From an uncultured bacterium (GTDB lineage: Bacteria > Bacillota > Negativicutes > Acidaminococcales > Acidaminococcaceae): a stretch of 48,888 bases of DNA. Within the stretch, counting starts at the first letter, position 1. Every line of letters begins with the position of its first letter. The position numbers and the translations under genes are program-made. Below, piece after piece: positions 30,555 to 39,369 of the stretch. The stretch covers positions 1 to 48,888 of the forward strand of contig CAJMQS010000014.1 in NCBI GenBank assembly GCA_905215645.1, written 5' to 3'. The notes beneath the pieces are model-generated. The model was not told the origin of the DNA, did no database searches, and saw nothing but the letters and a program-made list of their open reading frames with translations.

Positions 30555-33500
30555 TTACGCTCTGTTTCCAAACTTCTCCTGGATCAGTTCGTCCAGCTTC
30601 CCCTCTTTGGCATAGGGGGTGGTGTCCGTCATGATGAAATTCCGGTGAGAAATCCCATTGGCACTTTTGTCGAAGCCGAAGATGTAGGCGATGGCAATGT
30701 CGTAGATGATCTGGCTGGGGGCAAAGCCGAACACCTGGTTTTCCAGGATATGTTTCAGCCGGGCCTGTCCTTCCGGGAACTGTTTCTTCAGCACCGGGCT
30801 CCGGAACAGCCGCTTCACGATTTCCGTAATATACAGACCGGATTTCATGTACAAATCCGCAAAGGTCCGGTTGGAGTCGTCAAAGATCCCAGGGTTCTCC
30901 TTTTCCAGAGCATCCACCATCTTCACCACCACATTCTTGGGGGTAAAGATCTGGTTGGTCTTCTGGGGCGGGATATAGTCGAAAATATCCTCGTCGTTGG
31001 CATCTGCAAAATAGTCGTTCAATTTCTCCTTCAGGTTTAAAAATTCCTGGATGGCTTCGTCGAATACCACTTCATCGAATACATGCCCGGCAAAGTGCAT
31101 TTCCTTCCCGGTCTTTTCGTCGGTATAGGGCCCCCCGTCCCGAAGGAAACGGAATTCGTCTTCCGAAATCCCCGTCACTTCCTGGAACACATCGTCGGGA
31201 GTGTAATCGTCGAAATTGCTCAGTTTCAGGTTCCGGCCCCCTTCCGTTCCTTCCTGTTCGCTGTAGGCCATGATGAAACTGGGAATGGTCCGGGCAAATC
31301 CCCGCAAATGGGCCCGCACATCCTCTTCGATGGCTCTGGCCTTTTTTTGCTCCTTTTGGGTCTCCAGCTGCTGGACCATGGCTTTCTGGCTTTCTTCCAG
31401 TGCCGTCTTTACCGTTTCCTGGATGGACTGCTGGAAGTCCTGATTGGCTTTAGTCAGGTCCTCCTGGAGCTTCTCATCCAGCTTCTGCTTTTCTTCCTGG
31501 GAAGCAGCCGCCTGGACTTTCTTTTCATGCTCGGCCTTCAGCACATTCTGTTTGATCTCGTGTTCGTCCGCCACCTTATCCAACGCATGCTGGATCTGCT
31601 GTTCACTGTGATTGAAAGCCCGCTGGGTCTGATTCTTGGTCAGATGGTATTCCCCTTTGATGGTATCTTCGCTGTTTTCCTTGAACTTCTGCATCACCGC
31701 CTGGGTAACCGCCGTCGTCACTTTATGGCTGTCATCTTTGTCCTTGGTTTTCTCCATGGCTTTGGCCACCGGCTGCTGGATGTCTTCAAACTTTTTCTCC
31801 CCAAAGAGATGTTTTGTCTGGTTGATGACCATAGCCCCGGGGATTTCCACTTCTCCCTGGGCATTGGTGTGGACATCTCCTGCATCATTCAGGGTAGCCG
31901 TATTCTTTTTGGGCTGTTCCTGGGCTTTGGGCAGGTGGTCCAAAATCTTCTGGACCACATTGGGTGCCCCGAAGACCGCCCCGATATTGGCAAAGAGCAG
32001 GTTGCTCATAAACCCTCTGTGGATCACTTCCTGGGCCTTGATGGTCTTGGGGATGGTGAGCACTTGGGCGGCATCCAGGGCCTCCATCCTCCCTTCGCTG
32101 TCTTCCCCGATTACCGGGAAGAAATTCAGCAGACGCCGGATGTGCTTTTCCCGTTCTTCCCGGGTGCCGTGGCCCCCAACCGTCCCGCTGTTCAGATTGT
32201 TGGCGAATTCATCGAAGATGATCAGGGTCCGTTCCGGGGCGAAATCGAACACATAGGCATTTTGCTTCTGAAAGCGCTTTTTGGTCTTGGGGTCCGTGTA
32301 TTCGTAGGGATTCTGGGCCCGGAAGGCGGCCTGCATGTATTCTGCCGGGCTCTTCATGTTGCTCAGCATCAGCACCGCCGTCCAGGGCTTCACCGTAACC
32401 CCGGTGGTCAGCTGCCCCACGCTCAGGGTAATGGTCCTGTCATTTTTGTCGATGGCTTCCATTACCTTGTCGAAACTTTTCTTATTGGCTTCGTTGTCCT
32501 GGGTGGCTTCCGCTTCTTCTTCCTCGGCCGTGAGCTTTCCGTCTCCGGCCGCCACCACCACCTCGTAATGTTCAAACACCGGGTCCTTCTTCAACAGTTT
32601 GGCCATGGCCTTGACGCTTTCCACTCGGTGCATCAGCCAAAAGGTATGGGCCAGTTCCTTGCGCAGTTCCGGAGTAGAAAAAGGATATTTTTCATTGTGG
32701 GCCAGCATATTCAGGAAGTTCTTCACTTCTTTTTCGTGGACGAATCTTTCGTTTTCTGCCCGGAAAAATTCATTCAGATCAAAGGCAAATTCTGCATGCT
32801 CGTCTTCCGACAAATCCATCCCCTTCTGGATCTGGCCCTGGATCATATGGGACAGCTGATAGGTATAGAGATTCAACCGGGGCAGTTTCCCATAGGGATT
32901 GCTGCCCTGGGTATTTTCGTCCCAGTTGGCTTTTGCTTCCTGTTCATCTTCATAGGACCAGTTGAAAATCTGATCTGCCCGGAATTTGTTACTGGCAATG
33001 GCCTTGAAGGGGGTCCCGGAAAGGTGCAGGGTGAACTTCCGTTGGATCTTGTCAAAAGCCACATCCGTCTTGTAGGTATCCACCCCTTCATGGGCTTCGT
33101 CGATGATCAGCAGGTCCCATTTCTGTTTCTGGATCCAGTCCAGCTTGTCATACTGACCACCAAAATAGATGGATCCTTTCAACCCCTGGAGACTTTCAAA
33201 GGCCACTTCTCCCTTGATTTCGTCCTTCTTCATTTCGTCCAGTTCTTCCATATACTGCTGCCGGCTGATATACCCTTTTTTCCCCTTCAGGGAATCACTT
33301 TCGCTGATGAATTTCCATCCGGTCTGCCAGCCAATGAACTTTTGGAAATCGTCCAGCCAGGAATTGGCAATGCTGGGCCGGTTGGTGACGATCAGCACAC
33401 GGGTGGCCTTCATTTGCCGGGCCAGGTCATAGGCCGTCAGGGTCTTCCCGAACCGGGGTTTGGCGTTCCAGAGGAATTCCCGAGGATAGGTCCCGGCCTG

Positions 33501-33935
33501 GTAGTAAGCCAGGGTCTGGGCCACTGCCTCCTGCTGTTCCTTCCGCAGGGTATAGGTGCTGCCCTGGGGGACGTTGGCATACCCATCATCCAGATCCTTC
33601 CCGGCAAACTGATAAAAATACTGCAGAGCCTTCTTCGGGTCAATACGGAACCACTCCGTCCTTTTTTCCCGTTCCACCCCATGCTGGGTCAGAAAGTCAT
33701 GGAAATCATTGTCATCGAAATATCCCTCACTGCCGTCCGTATACCGGGCTTCCTTCTTCCATTCCAACTGGTAGGCAATATTGGCCGTGTGGGTCTGTTC
33801 CCGAATCCGCTTGTCCACATCCCGAATGGTATAGCCGATTTTCGTCCAGCCATCATGGGCCGGCACCCCCGGAGTGGTATAGGCGTAAATCATGGGAACC
33901 ACGGATTTATAGCTTTTTACCTGTACCCCTGCCAT
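30555..33935 (-). CDS. GIY-YIG nuclease / DEAH helicase fusion with degenerate methyltransferase tail (restriction enzyme)
   Basis: This 1126-residue protein probably cleaves unmodified DNA. Residues 14-100 resemble the MUG113/T5orf172 branch of GIY-YIG nucleases (IYAYT...KIGYTIRDVDKRI...EWFRI). Residues about 125-600 form an SF2 helicase with a Walker A-like NAKPRFGKT (157-165), DEAH at 279-282 and LSGTPFKA. A long charged coiled coil covers about 780-880. The C-terminus (about 994-1126) looks like an adenine methyltransferase start (IFTPKNVVVKMVD), but the SAM-binding motif reads DLYMKSG (1027-1033) and no NPPY follows, so it is likely inactive. Its ATG directly follows the methyltransferase stop, with GGAG upstream: one operon. 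Confidence 0.82.
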   Translation of the reverse strand: MAGVQVKSYKSVVPMIYAYTTPGVPAHDGWTKIGYTIRDVDKRIREQTHTANIAYQLEWKKEARYTDGSEGYFDDNDFHDFLTQHGVEREKRTEWFRIDPKKALQYFYQFAGKDLDDGYANVPQGSTYTLRKEQQEAVAQTLAYYQAGTYPREFLWNAKPRFGKTLTAYDLARQMKATRVLIVTNRPSIANSWLDDFQKFIGWQTGWKFISESDSLKGKKGYISRQQYMEELDEMKKDEIKGEVAFESLQGLKGSIYFGGQYDKLDWIQKQKWDLLIIDEAHEGVDTYKTDVAFDKIQRKFTLHLSGTPFKAIASNKFRADQIFNWSYEDEQEAKANWDENTQGSNPYGKLPRLNLYTYQLSHMIQGQIQKGMDLSEDEHAEFAFDLNEFFRAENERFVHEKEVKNFLNMLAHNEKYPFSTPELRKELAHTFWLMHRVESVKAMAKLLKKDPVFEHYEVVVAAGDGKLTAEEEEAEATQDNEANKKSFDKVMEAIDKNDRTITLSVGQLTTGVTVKPWTAVLMLSNMKSPAEYMQAAFRAQNPYEYTDPKTKKRFQKQNAYVFDFAPERTLIIFDEFANNLNSGTVGGHGTREEREKHIRRLLNFFPVIGEDSEGRMEALDAAQVLTIPKTIKAQEVIHRGFMSNLLFANIGAVFGAPNVVQKILDHLPKAQEQPKKNTATLNDAGDVHTNAQGEVEIPGAMVINQTKHLFGEKKFEDIQQPVAKAMEKTKDKDDSHKVTTAVTQAVMQKFKENSEDTIKGEYHLTKNQTQRAFNHSEQQIQHALDKVADEHEIKQNVLKAEHEKKVQAAASQEEKQKLDEKLQEDLTKANQDFQQSIQETVKTALEESQKAMVQQLETQKEQKKARAIEEDVRAHLRGFARTIPSFIMAYSEQEGTEGGRNLKLSNFDDYTPDDVFQEVTGISEDEFRFLRDGGPYTDEKTGKEMHFAGHVFDEVVFDEAIQEFLNLKEKLNDYFADANDEDIFDYIPPQKTNQIFTPKNVVVKMVDALEKENPGIFDDSNRTFADLYMKSGLYITEIVKRLFRSPVLKKQFPEGQARLKHILENQVFGFAPSQIIYDIAIAYIFGFDKSANGISHRNFIMTDTTPYAKEGKLDELIQEKFGNRA

Positions 33936-34970
33936 TTACGCCATCTCCTTTACATGGGATTCAATAAAATCAATTTCCTCCTGGGACAGGCCATACTTTT
34001 TGTACAGCTGTTTGTCGATGTCCGGGATGGATTGGGACCAGTCGATGTCGGAGTGGGAAGTGAAGTCTTGAAGAGGAACATAGTGCCATTTAGGACCCGG
34101 GCAATCTTGAGTTGTTTTTAAAATTCCCAACATTGCCCTCAGAAATCTCGTTTTTATATATTTTTCTAGGTTCTTTGCTTCGATAAGATTATCAAATTTT
34201 CCTATACCAATGAAAGTTTGAAGATAACCTACTCCAGGTTCTGCAATCACCGCTTCAGATAAAGTTTCTCCAAATTTACCTGAGCCATTTGCTTTTGCCA
34301 TTAATACCACATATTTATCTATAAGGCCTTTCGATTCATCAATATAGTCTTTTTGTATGAAACGCTTAACCCGTTTTTTGTTCTCATCGAGTCCAATGAT
34401 TCCAATATACTGTTTACCATCGTCTGGAACTTTTTGATAAAAAATACGGGCAAGTTTTGTAAATGCACTGCTTCTCAATCTGGGTATTAAATCTGGATTC
34501 TCCTTTATCATTAATTCAGAAACTTTAAAACTTAATGGTGATGATATGATATTTTCAAGTGATTGAGGATTCTTTTTTTGTACCTTACTCAAAATAGAAT
34601 TAAGTTCGGCAAATTTTGTGAAAATTTTAATAGGGCTAAAATTAGCTCGATTATCATAGTAAGTAATGGCTATACCACCTTTTACTGGTGTAGACAAATT
34701 AGGGAATACTTTATTGCTGTCTGGTTCATACATAAGAACTTTAAAATGTTTGTCGTTCAGCATTTTTTCATTCCAACTTTTTGGTGTATAACCTGCATTA
34801 AAAAGGAACCTTGCAGGATGAATAAATTCAGTTTTTTCAGCAATACCAAAAGATGAATCCATAAATTTATCATAGATTGGAGGCATTCTCGTACTTTCTG
34901 AATCAGTATCCTCCTGATACGGCGGATTCCCAATAATCACATCAAACTTGAATTTCTTCTTTTCTTCCAT
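33936..34970 (-). CDS. DNA adenine methyltransferase, C-terminal half (motif IV and target recognition)
   Basis: This 344-residue protein begins MEEKKKFKFDVIIGNPPYQED, so the catalytic NPPY motif is at residues 15-18, and SAM-binding motif I is missing. The rest resembles the Eco57I/type IIG methylase C-terminal part and target-recognition region. The other half is encoded by the gene just upstream. The DNA is clearly more AT-rich than its neighbours (for example 14 G/C in 34501-34560), as often seen in exchanged specificity regions. The ATG at 34970 is chosen for GAGGG 6 bp upstream; an ATG at 34976 would overlap the upstream stop. It probably works as a complex with its partner. Confidence 0.8.
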   Translation of the reverse strand: MEEKKKFKFDVIIGNPPYQEDTDSESTRMPPIYDKFMDSSFGIAEKTEFIHPARFLFNAGYTPKSWNEKMLNDKHFKVLMYEPDSNKVFPNLSTPVKGGIAITYYDNRANFSPIKIFTKFAELNSILSKVQKKNPQSLENIISSPLSFKVSELMIKENPDLIPRLRSSAFTKLARIFYQKVPDDGKQYIGIIGLDENKKRVKRFIQKDYIDESKGLIDKYVVLMAKANGSGKFGETLSEAVIAEPGVGYLQTFIGIGKFDNLIEAKNLEKYIKTRFLRAMLGILKTTQDCPGPKWHYVPLQDFTSHSDIDWSQSIPDIDKQLYKKYGLSQEEIDFIESHVKEMA

Positions 34971-34972
34971 TT

Positions 34973-35683
34973 TCATCCCTCTTCTTCCCACATCCGTAAT
35001 ATGGACCGGATCCGAAATTCTTTTGGCTCATCCATAATTTCCTGTTCCCCAAACAAGTCTCCCATAGTATCCTCTTCCGACGGGAACAGGGAATCGAAGG
35101 AGAAAGGCCGGCGGATCACGCTGCGCCGGTGTTTGGGGCCTCCCTGGATCCACTGGTTCAGCATGATCCAGCTGCCGTCGTTCTTTTTATGGGTCAGGGT
35201 GTTGCCCTGGACAATGTTCCACTGGATGATGGTCCGGGCAGAGCGGTACAGATCCGAATCTTCTGCCAGCTCCCGTCCCGTCTTTTCCCGGTAGTTCTCC
35301 CCGAACACCTGGAGCATATTGGCCCGGGCGATTTTCAGGTTGTCTTCCAAAAATTCGATCCCGTAAATGCTCATCAGGGCCCACAGGGTGTTGTACTGCC
35401 AATGCCCGCCCCGGGAAGCCGGGTTCCGGTTCACATAGGCCAGTTTCTGCCGGAGGATTTCCGTCAAAAAGGCCCCTTCCCCGGCACTGGGTTCCAAAAA
35501 GGTGGCGTGCATATCCTGGAGTTTTTCCTGGATTTCTGGATAGGAAAGCATCTTCTTCACCATCCAGTCCGGGGTAAAGACCTCCCCATGCTTCTGCACC
35601 CGTTCCTTGGATTTGATCAGGGGAACGTCCTGGGCCTGATCCGTCTGCGGTACTGCTATGGCTTTATTCTCTTCCAACGGCAA
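34973..35683 (-). CDS. DNA methyltransferase, N-terminal half (SAM-binding)
   Basis: This 236-residue protein has the adenine methyltransferase motif X (HGEVFTPDWMVKKML, residues 32-46) and motif I (FLEPSAGEGAFLTEIL, 62-77), then YGIEFLEDNLKIARANML. It ends before the catalytic NPPY motif, which is on the next gene. A TTG start at 35683 follows GGAGG by 9 bp; no ATG fits. Both halves keep their parts intact, so a natural two-subunit methylase is more likely than a recent frameshift. It is first in the operon, with an extended -10 (TGTTATAAT, -10 at 35718-35723) upstream. Confidence 0.8.
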   Translation of the reverse strand: MPLEENKAIAVPQTDQAQDVPLIKSKERVQKHGEVFTPDWMVKKMLSYPEIQEKLQDMHATFLEPSAGEGAFLTEILRQKLAYVNRNPASRGGHWQYNTLWALMSIYGIEFLEDNLKIARANMLQVFGENYREKTGRELAEDSDLYRSARTIIQWNIVQGNTLTHKKNDGSWIMLNQWIQGGPKHRRSVIRRPFSFDSLFPSEEDTMGDLFGEQEIMDEPKEFRIRSILRMWEEEG

Positions 35684-35717
35684 TCCCCTCGTCCTCCTTT
35701 GCTGTGTTCTGTGTTCT

Positions 35718-35723
35718 ATTATA
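35718..35723 (-). promoter_or_regulatory. Probable extended -10 promoter of the restriction-modification operon
   Basis: On the minus strand TGTTATAAT provides a perfect -10 with the TGn extension, 35 bp before the TTG start. No good -35 box is seen 17 bp upstream. A second TATAAT lies further up at about 35755-35760. Confidence 0.5.
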
Positions 35724-35831
35724 ACAAATTTCTGTCTGTTCTTCTGTTACTTTTATTATACCCCACCCCCTGTCCAAAAAGGCGGACAAAAAAAGCCAGC
35801 GATCCCAAAAGTGGAACCGCCAGCTTTGTAA

Positions 35832-35971
35832 AGAAGTCAGACCGGCCCTGCCGGGCCTTTCAGATGTCAGATATAAGCTTGTTGGCGATAAAGCAGATCG
35901 GACCTACATCTATGCCGAACAAAGCTGACGTCTGACGTCTCAAGGCCCCCCTGGGGCCGTGTCTGACTTCT
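35832..35971. repeat. Family II repeat, copy D (minimal form)
   Basis: This is the simplest copy, with one left unit (35833-35865), core type alpha (AAGCTTGTTGGCGATAAAGC...AAGCTGACGTCTGACGT) and one right unit (CTCAAGGCCCCCCTGGGGCC...TCTGACTTCTT). It is about 140 bp and lies between the sigma-like gene and the methyltransferase gene. Confidence 0.87.
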
Positions 35972-35978
35972 TTCTCCC

Positions 35979-36518
35979 CTATTCCTTCAGCCCCCTTTTC
36001 ACCTTCTCCAACGCCCTTTTATAGCGTCCATAAAGGGTAGAGACTGGGCTCTGAAACGTTCTTCCCAGGGCTTTCCATGGGGTCCGCTGGCCGGCGGCAA
36101 GATAGACGAGCCGCTGTTCGGCGGGGGTAAGGCATTGGAGCGCGTCCTGTAGTTCCCTCCGTTGTAGCCGCAGGGTAAAGTCTTCCGTGTAACACGATTC
36201 CTGAGTCTGGTCATAGATTTTCTCCTTCAGTTTGTTCCAGCGTACCTCTTTCCGGATGTAATGGGACAGCAGGTAGGTCAAGTGGGTCTTCACGAAGCCA
36301 GGGAACTTTCTGGCATCTTCTCCCGGATATTTCCGGATGACTTCCAAAAGGCCCAGTACCAATTGGCTGGCCAGGTCCGTCCGCCGGGAAAGATTCCGCT
36401 CCTGGGCGGCCAGTTTCCGTACCAGGGGCCGAAAAGCGGTGACGATGGCCAGCTGGGCCTCCTGGTCTCCCTGTTTCGCCAAAACAAGCAATTCTTCCAG
36501 TTTTCTTTCTTTTTCCAT
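35979..36518 (-). CDS. Sigma-70-like RNA polymerase sigma factor (phage/alternative type)
   Basis: This protein of about 179 residues has a region 2-like N-terminal half (GDQEAQLAIVTAFRPLVRKLAA, FVKTHLTYLLSHYIRKEVRW) and a region 4-like C-terminal helix-turn-helix (LQCLTPAEQRLVYLAAGQRTPWKALGRTFQSPVSTLYGRYKRALEKVKRG). It probably redirects RNA polymerase to a small regulon. The start is uncertain: an ATG at 36518 (GGAGG 4 bp upstream) or one at 36536 that overlaps the upstream stop as ATGA. It is last in a run with phage-type replication genes. Confidence 0.75.
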   Translation of the reverse strand: MEKERKLEELLVLAKQGDQEAQLAIVTAFRPLVRKLAAQERNLSRRTDLASQLVLGLLEVIRKYPGEDARKFPGFVKTHLTYLLSHYIRKEVRWNKLKEKIYDQTQESCYTEDFTLRLQRRELQDALQCLTPAEQRLVYLAAGQRTPWKALGRTFQSPVSTLYGRYKRALEKVKRGLKE

Positions 36519-36532
36519 GGGGCCTCCTTCCT

Positions 36533-37471
36533 TCATCCCTTCCTGAACAGTTCCATGGGTTCTCCCCTTCCCTGCCGGCTACAGCAGATTCCCCCAGGTT
36601 CCAATGCCCAGCGCCGGTCCAGCCCATAGAAGGGCAGGGGCACGGTCATCCCGGCCAGACGGCTGACGATCCGGGCCGCTGTTTCTGCATCCTGCTTCTC
36701 CCCATTGCCCTGCACCTGGGCCATCTTTTCTCCCAGGGCCTTCAGGCTGTCGTTACTGGTCACTAAGGTCAGCTTCTGCTGCCGGTACCGGCTGTCGATG
36801 ACCCGGGCCAGCTGCTCCAGCCCCCAGGCATTGAACCGTTCCGATCCCAGGCCGTCGATGATCAGGCAGTCCGCATTTTCCAGGCTCCGGTCCGGGGCGT
36901 CCGGATGTCTCAGATTCTCCCGGAACCGGCACCGGAGCTGGGGAGTATTGGTGAAGAGGACCCGCTGGCCCTGCTGAAGCAGGAGATTCCCCACGATGGC
37001 CGCCAGCAAAGTCTTGCCGGTGCCTCGGCTGCCGTAAAGATACAGGCCCTTTCCCGGATCCTTCTGCCGGACCAAACGCTGGGCCATCCGCACCGCCAGC
37101 CGGTTGCCGTCCGTCACCTGGTAATCGGCAAAGGTCTTCCCCTGGAACAGCTTGGGAAGGTTGGCTTCCTGCCTCCGTTCCTGGATCCGGAGCTTCCGCT
37201 CCCGCAGCTTCTTCCGGGGGCAGGGAGTGAGAGGGAAATACAGATAGCCCCGATGGCCGGTCAAAAGAGGCATCATCCCCGGTATGGGCTGCCGGCAGGT
37301 TTCCCCGCTGCAATTCCGGCAGATTTCCTGCTGGGCTTTCACCTGTCCGATATGGAATCGGCTGTTTTCCACATACTCTTTTTTCACGTAAGCGGGATGA
37401 CCGATGAGATTGGTCAATTCCACGTAATCCAGTTTTGCTTCTCCAGAAGCCTGTTTCTTTACTTCCACCAC
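36533..37471 (-). CDS. DnaC/DnaI-like helicase loader (AAA+ ATPase)
   Basis: This 312-residue protein has four Cys in the N-terminal part (C51, C54, C59, C84), like the zinc domain of DnaI. It has Walker A GSRGTGKT (147-154) and Walker B CLIIDGLGSE (202-211), and a VTSND sensor-like segment. DnaC/DnaI-type proteins load the replicative helicase; phage versions serve phage replication. The start is GTG at 37471 with GGAG upstream. It lies between the replisome organiser and the sigma-like gene on the same strand. Confidence 0.8.
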   Translation of the reverse strand: MVEVKKQASGEAKLDYVELTNLIGHPAYVKKEYVENSRFHIGQVKAQQEICRNCSGETCRQPIPGMMPLLTGHRGYLYFPLTPCPRKKLRERKLRIQERRQEANLPKLFQGKTFADYQVTDGNRLAVRMAQRLVRQKDPGKGLYLYGSRGTGKTLLAAIVGNLLLQQGQRVLFTNTPQLRCRFRENLRHPDAPDRSLENADCLIIDGLGSERFNAWGLEQLARVIDSRYRQQKLTLVTSNDSLKALGEKMAQVQGNGEKQDAETAARIVSRLAGMTVPLPFYGLDRRWALEPGGICCSRQGRGEPMELFRKG

Positions 37472-37633
37472 AATGTCTCCTTTCCAAAGACCCTGACGGC
37501 TCCATGGCTGTCGGGATTTTTTTCTTTTTTATCACTTTTTCTTTTCTGACTCTATCCTACCCTAAACTAACCTGTGGCTTCCGTTGGTATGCCCACGGGG
37601 ATGTCAAAGCTTGCAGAGCCAGGCTGGATGGGC

Positions 37634-38152
37634 TTATCCCTCCTCCTTTCCAAAATCTTTTCCGGCCGCTTGGCTGTCACTGGACTGCCAATTGTCATCC
37701 GGTCCGTCATACCACGGGGCTTCCCCATGGCTGTCATCCAGGCAGTCCCAAGGGATGCCAGGATGGCTGTCAGGGCGGCTGCCCGAATGGCTGACGTAAG
37801 ATTTACAATCATCCAATACGGCGTAGCTCCTATCCCGTAAGACTGTAACATAGCGTTTCTCCTGGTGGATACTCGGGGTGTACCGGTCTTTGCGGATCCA
37901 GTTGTGCTGCCCCCAGTGGGTGATGCAGAGGACTCCGCTGATGAAGGGGATCACAAAGCCGGATTGTTTCAGCTCTTCCAGAGATTCCGGCTGACATCCG
38001 GTGAGCCTCACAATGCCCAGGGGATTGCTGACGAACCCGTCATCATCGGCATGGAGGACCAGGTGCATATAGAGTGCCTGGGTATCAGGCGCCAACACCA
38101 GGAAGCGGTCATCATCGGTGATTTTTGAATTGATCATACGGCGGCAGGCCAT
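37634..38152 (-). CDS. Phage replisome-organiser-like protein
   Basis: This 172-residue protein begins MACRRMINSKITDDDRFLVL and continues LYMHLVLHADDDGFVSNP, FVIPFISGVLCITHWGQHNWIRKDRY. This is the N-terminal winged-helix pattern of Firmicute phage replication organisers, which bind the origin and recruit the helicase loader. The C-terminal 50 residues are low-complexity (Asp/Ser/Gly/Pro-rich) and built from imperfect repeats seen in DNA at 37700-37800. Typical relatives are longer, so the C-terminus may be lost. It is separated from the helicase loader by about 160 bp. Confidence 0.72.
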   Translation of the reverse strand: MACRRMINSKITDDDRFLVLAPDTQALYMHLVLHADDDGFVSNPLGIVRLTGCQPESLEELKQSGFVIPFISGVLCITHWGQHNWIRKDRYTPSIHQEKRYVTVLRDRSYAVLDDCKSYVSHSGSRPDSHPGIPWDCLDDSHGEAPWYDGPDDNWQSSDSQAAGKDFGKEEG

Positions 38153-38287
38153 AAGAAAAGCACTCCTTTCTCTTTCGCACTATTCTGTCTATAAGAAAAG
38201 CCAGGACCCCTGGAAGAGACCCTGGCTTCGGGACAGCAGTCACCGTTTGTCCCTGTCGTTTTTTTTCGATTCCCTCCTTTGCTGTCC

Positions 38288-38524
38288 TTAGGGCAGGTTG
38301 TCCATCATTTCTTCAATGGGCAGATTGGTTACTTTGCTGATTTCTTGCAGAGTCCTGATGGATGGCATATACTTGGGGTTCTGTTCCCTGGTCGCTTTCT
38401 TCATACGGGTCAGGGTACGGACGGAAATCCCCGTATCTTCTGACAGCTGTTTCATGGTGATCTCATGGAATGTGAGCCAGAAGAAAAGTGATTGGAAAAC
38501 AGGCATCTGCAGCATCTCCTTCAA
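38288..38524 (-). CDS. Small helix-turn-helix (XRE/Cro-like) protein
   Basis: This 78-residue protein has a single helix-turn-helix: ITMKQLSEDTGISVRTLTRMKKA at about residues 22-44, followed by SIRTLQEISKVTNLPIEEM. It is likely a repressor or activator of the adjacent genes. It has its own promoter with a TATAAT at 38548-38553 and faces the amidase gene across a 250-bp gap that contains a 14-bp palindrome. Confidence 0.75.
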   Translation of the reverse strand: MKEMLQMPVFQSLFFWLTFHEITMKQLSEDTGISVRTLTRMKKATREQNPKYMPSIRTLQEISKVTNLPIEEMMDNLP

Positions 38525-38547
38525 ATAAGATTTTGATTATAGTACTT

Positions 38548-38575
38548 ATTATATCTATGTGGAAATATCTGTAAA
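38548..38575 (-). promoter_or_regulatory. Promoter of the helix-turn-helix gene
   Basis: On the minus strand TTTACA (38575-38570), a 16-bp spacer and TATAAT (38553-38548). A second TATAAT lies at 38535-38540. Confidence 0.6.
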
Positions 38576-38654
38576 TACTTTGGACACAAGTGGCCTGTCT
38601 GCCAGAAATAAATCCCTGGGAAACAAGCCAAACTGTAAACCTTATGAGCCAAAA

Positions 38655-38668
38655 GACAATCGATTGTC
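38655..38668. promoter_or_regulatory. 14-bp palindrome, possible operator
   Basis: GACAATCGATTGTC is a perfect palindrome between the divergent helix-turn-helix and amidase genes. No other copy was noticed. It could be bound by the small regulator next to it. The rest of the 38525-38775 gap shows no gene. Confidence 0.35.
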
Positions 38669-38775
38669 CATATTAGAGGCCGGAAGCCAGGATTGGTCCC
38701 CGCCAAAAAAGTTTTGCAAAAAAACTCGAAAAAATCCTGCTTCCCGTCTCTTATACAGTGTAAGGAGGCGGTGAC

Positions 38776-39369
38776 ATGGAAGCAATCAAACGGCAGGAAG
38801 TCTTGGAACTGGCCCACATGGCCCGTGGGCGCATCCAGAAAATCTACCTGCACTGGACGGCTGGACGGTATGACCAGCTGTTCCCCGACTATCACCTGCT
38901 GATCCGGGGGGACGGGAGCCTGGTCACCAGTACCCGGGACTGGACCCGGACCCTCCCCCACACCTGGAACCGGAATACCGGTGCCCTGGGCATTGCCCTG
39001 TGCTGTGCCAGAGATGCCGTGCTCTACGCCGACGGCACCTTCGATTTGGGGGACTATCCCCCCACTCCCCTGCAGGTGGAAAGCGCATCCATCCTGCTGG
39101 CTGCTCTGTCGGATGTCTGGAAACTCCCTCTGGAGCCTGCCCATGTCATGACCCATGCAGAGGCTGCCGACCTGGACGGTTACGGGCCGAGCATGGCCGG
39201 GACTCCCGCTTTTGAACGGTGGGATCTGTGGAAGCTGAAAGACTACGACGGGGTATGGCGCAGCGGCGGGGCGGTGCTCCGGGGCAAAGGGCTGTATTAT
39301 CAGTGGCTGGCGAAGCATCCGGCCCGCCCTAGCGGGACGGGCAGATTCAAGAAGTCAGAACGGCCCTGA
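38776..39369 (+). CDS. N-acetylmuramoyl-L-alanine amidase (Amidase_2/PGRP type)
   Basis: This 197-residue zinc amidase probably cleaves the lactyl-amide bond of peptidoglycan. It shows IYLHWTAG (first zinc His near residue 26), LGIALCCARDA, a second His region AHVMTHAEAADLDG and RWDLWKL near the end of the domain. No signal peptide is visible, so it would need a holin-like partner or lysis to reach the wall. AAGGAGG precedes the ATG. The final residues KKSERP and the stop codon are encoded by the left end of the family II repeat, so the original C-terminus has been replaced. Confidence 0.85.
   Translation: MEAIKRQEVLELAHMARGRIQKIYLHWTAGRYDQLFPDYHLLIRGDGSLVTSTRDWTRTLPHTWNRNTGALGIALCCARDAVLYADGTFDLGDYPPTPLQVESASILLAALSDVWKLPLEPAHVMTHAEAADLDGYGPSMAGTPAFERWDLWKLKDYDGVWRSGGAVLRGKGLYYQWLAKHPARPSGTGRFKKSERP

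Noticed and set aside
31083..34121. 1012-codon plus-strand open frame
   Set aside because: It mirrors the helicase gene on the other strand. Its predicted protein is dominated by Phe/Leu/Gly/His/Pro runs typical of antisense translation of GC-biased codons, and it crosses the boundary between two real genes.
37489..37525. Terminator-like hairpin with T-run on the plus strand
   Set aside because: No plus-strand gene ends nearby. The stem has a bulge and a wobble, and on the minus strand, where the genes lie, it has no T-run. It was not listed as a functional terminator.
38521..39318. 265-codon minus-strand frame opposite the amidase gene
   Set aside because: The amidase on the plus strand has recognisable zinc motifs and a ribosome site. 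The opposite frame would also cover the promoter of the helix-turn-helix gene.
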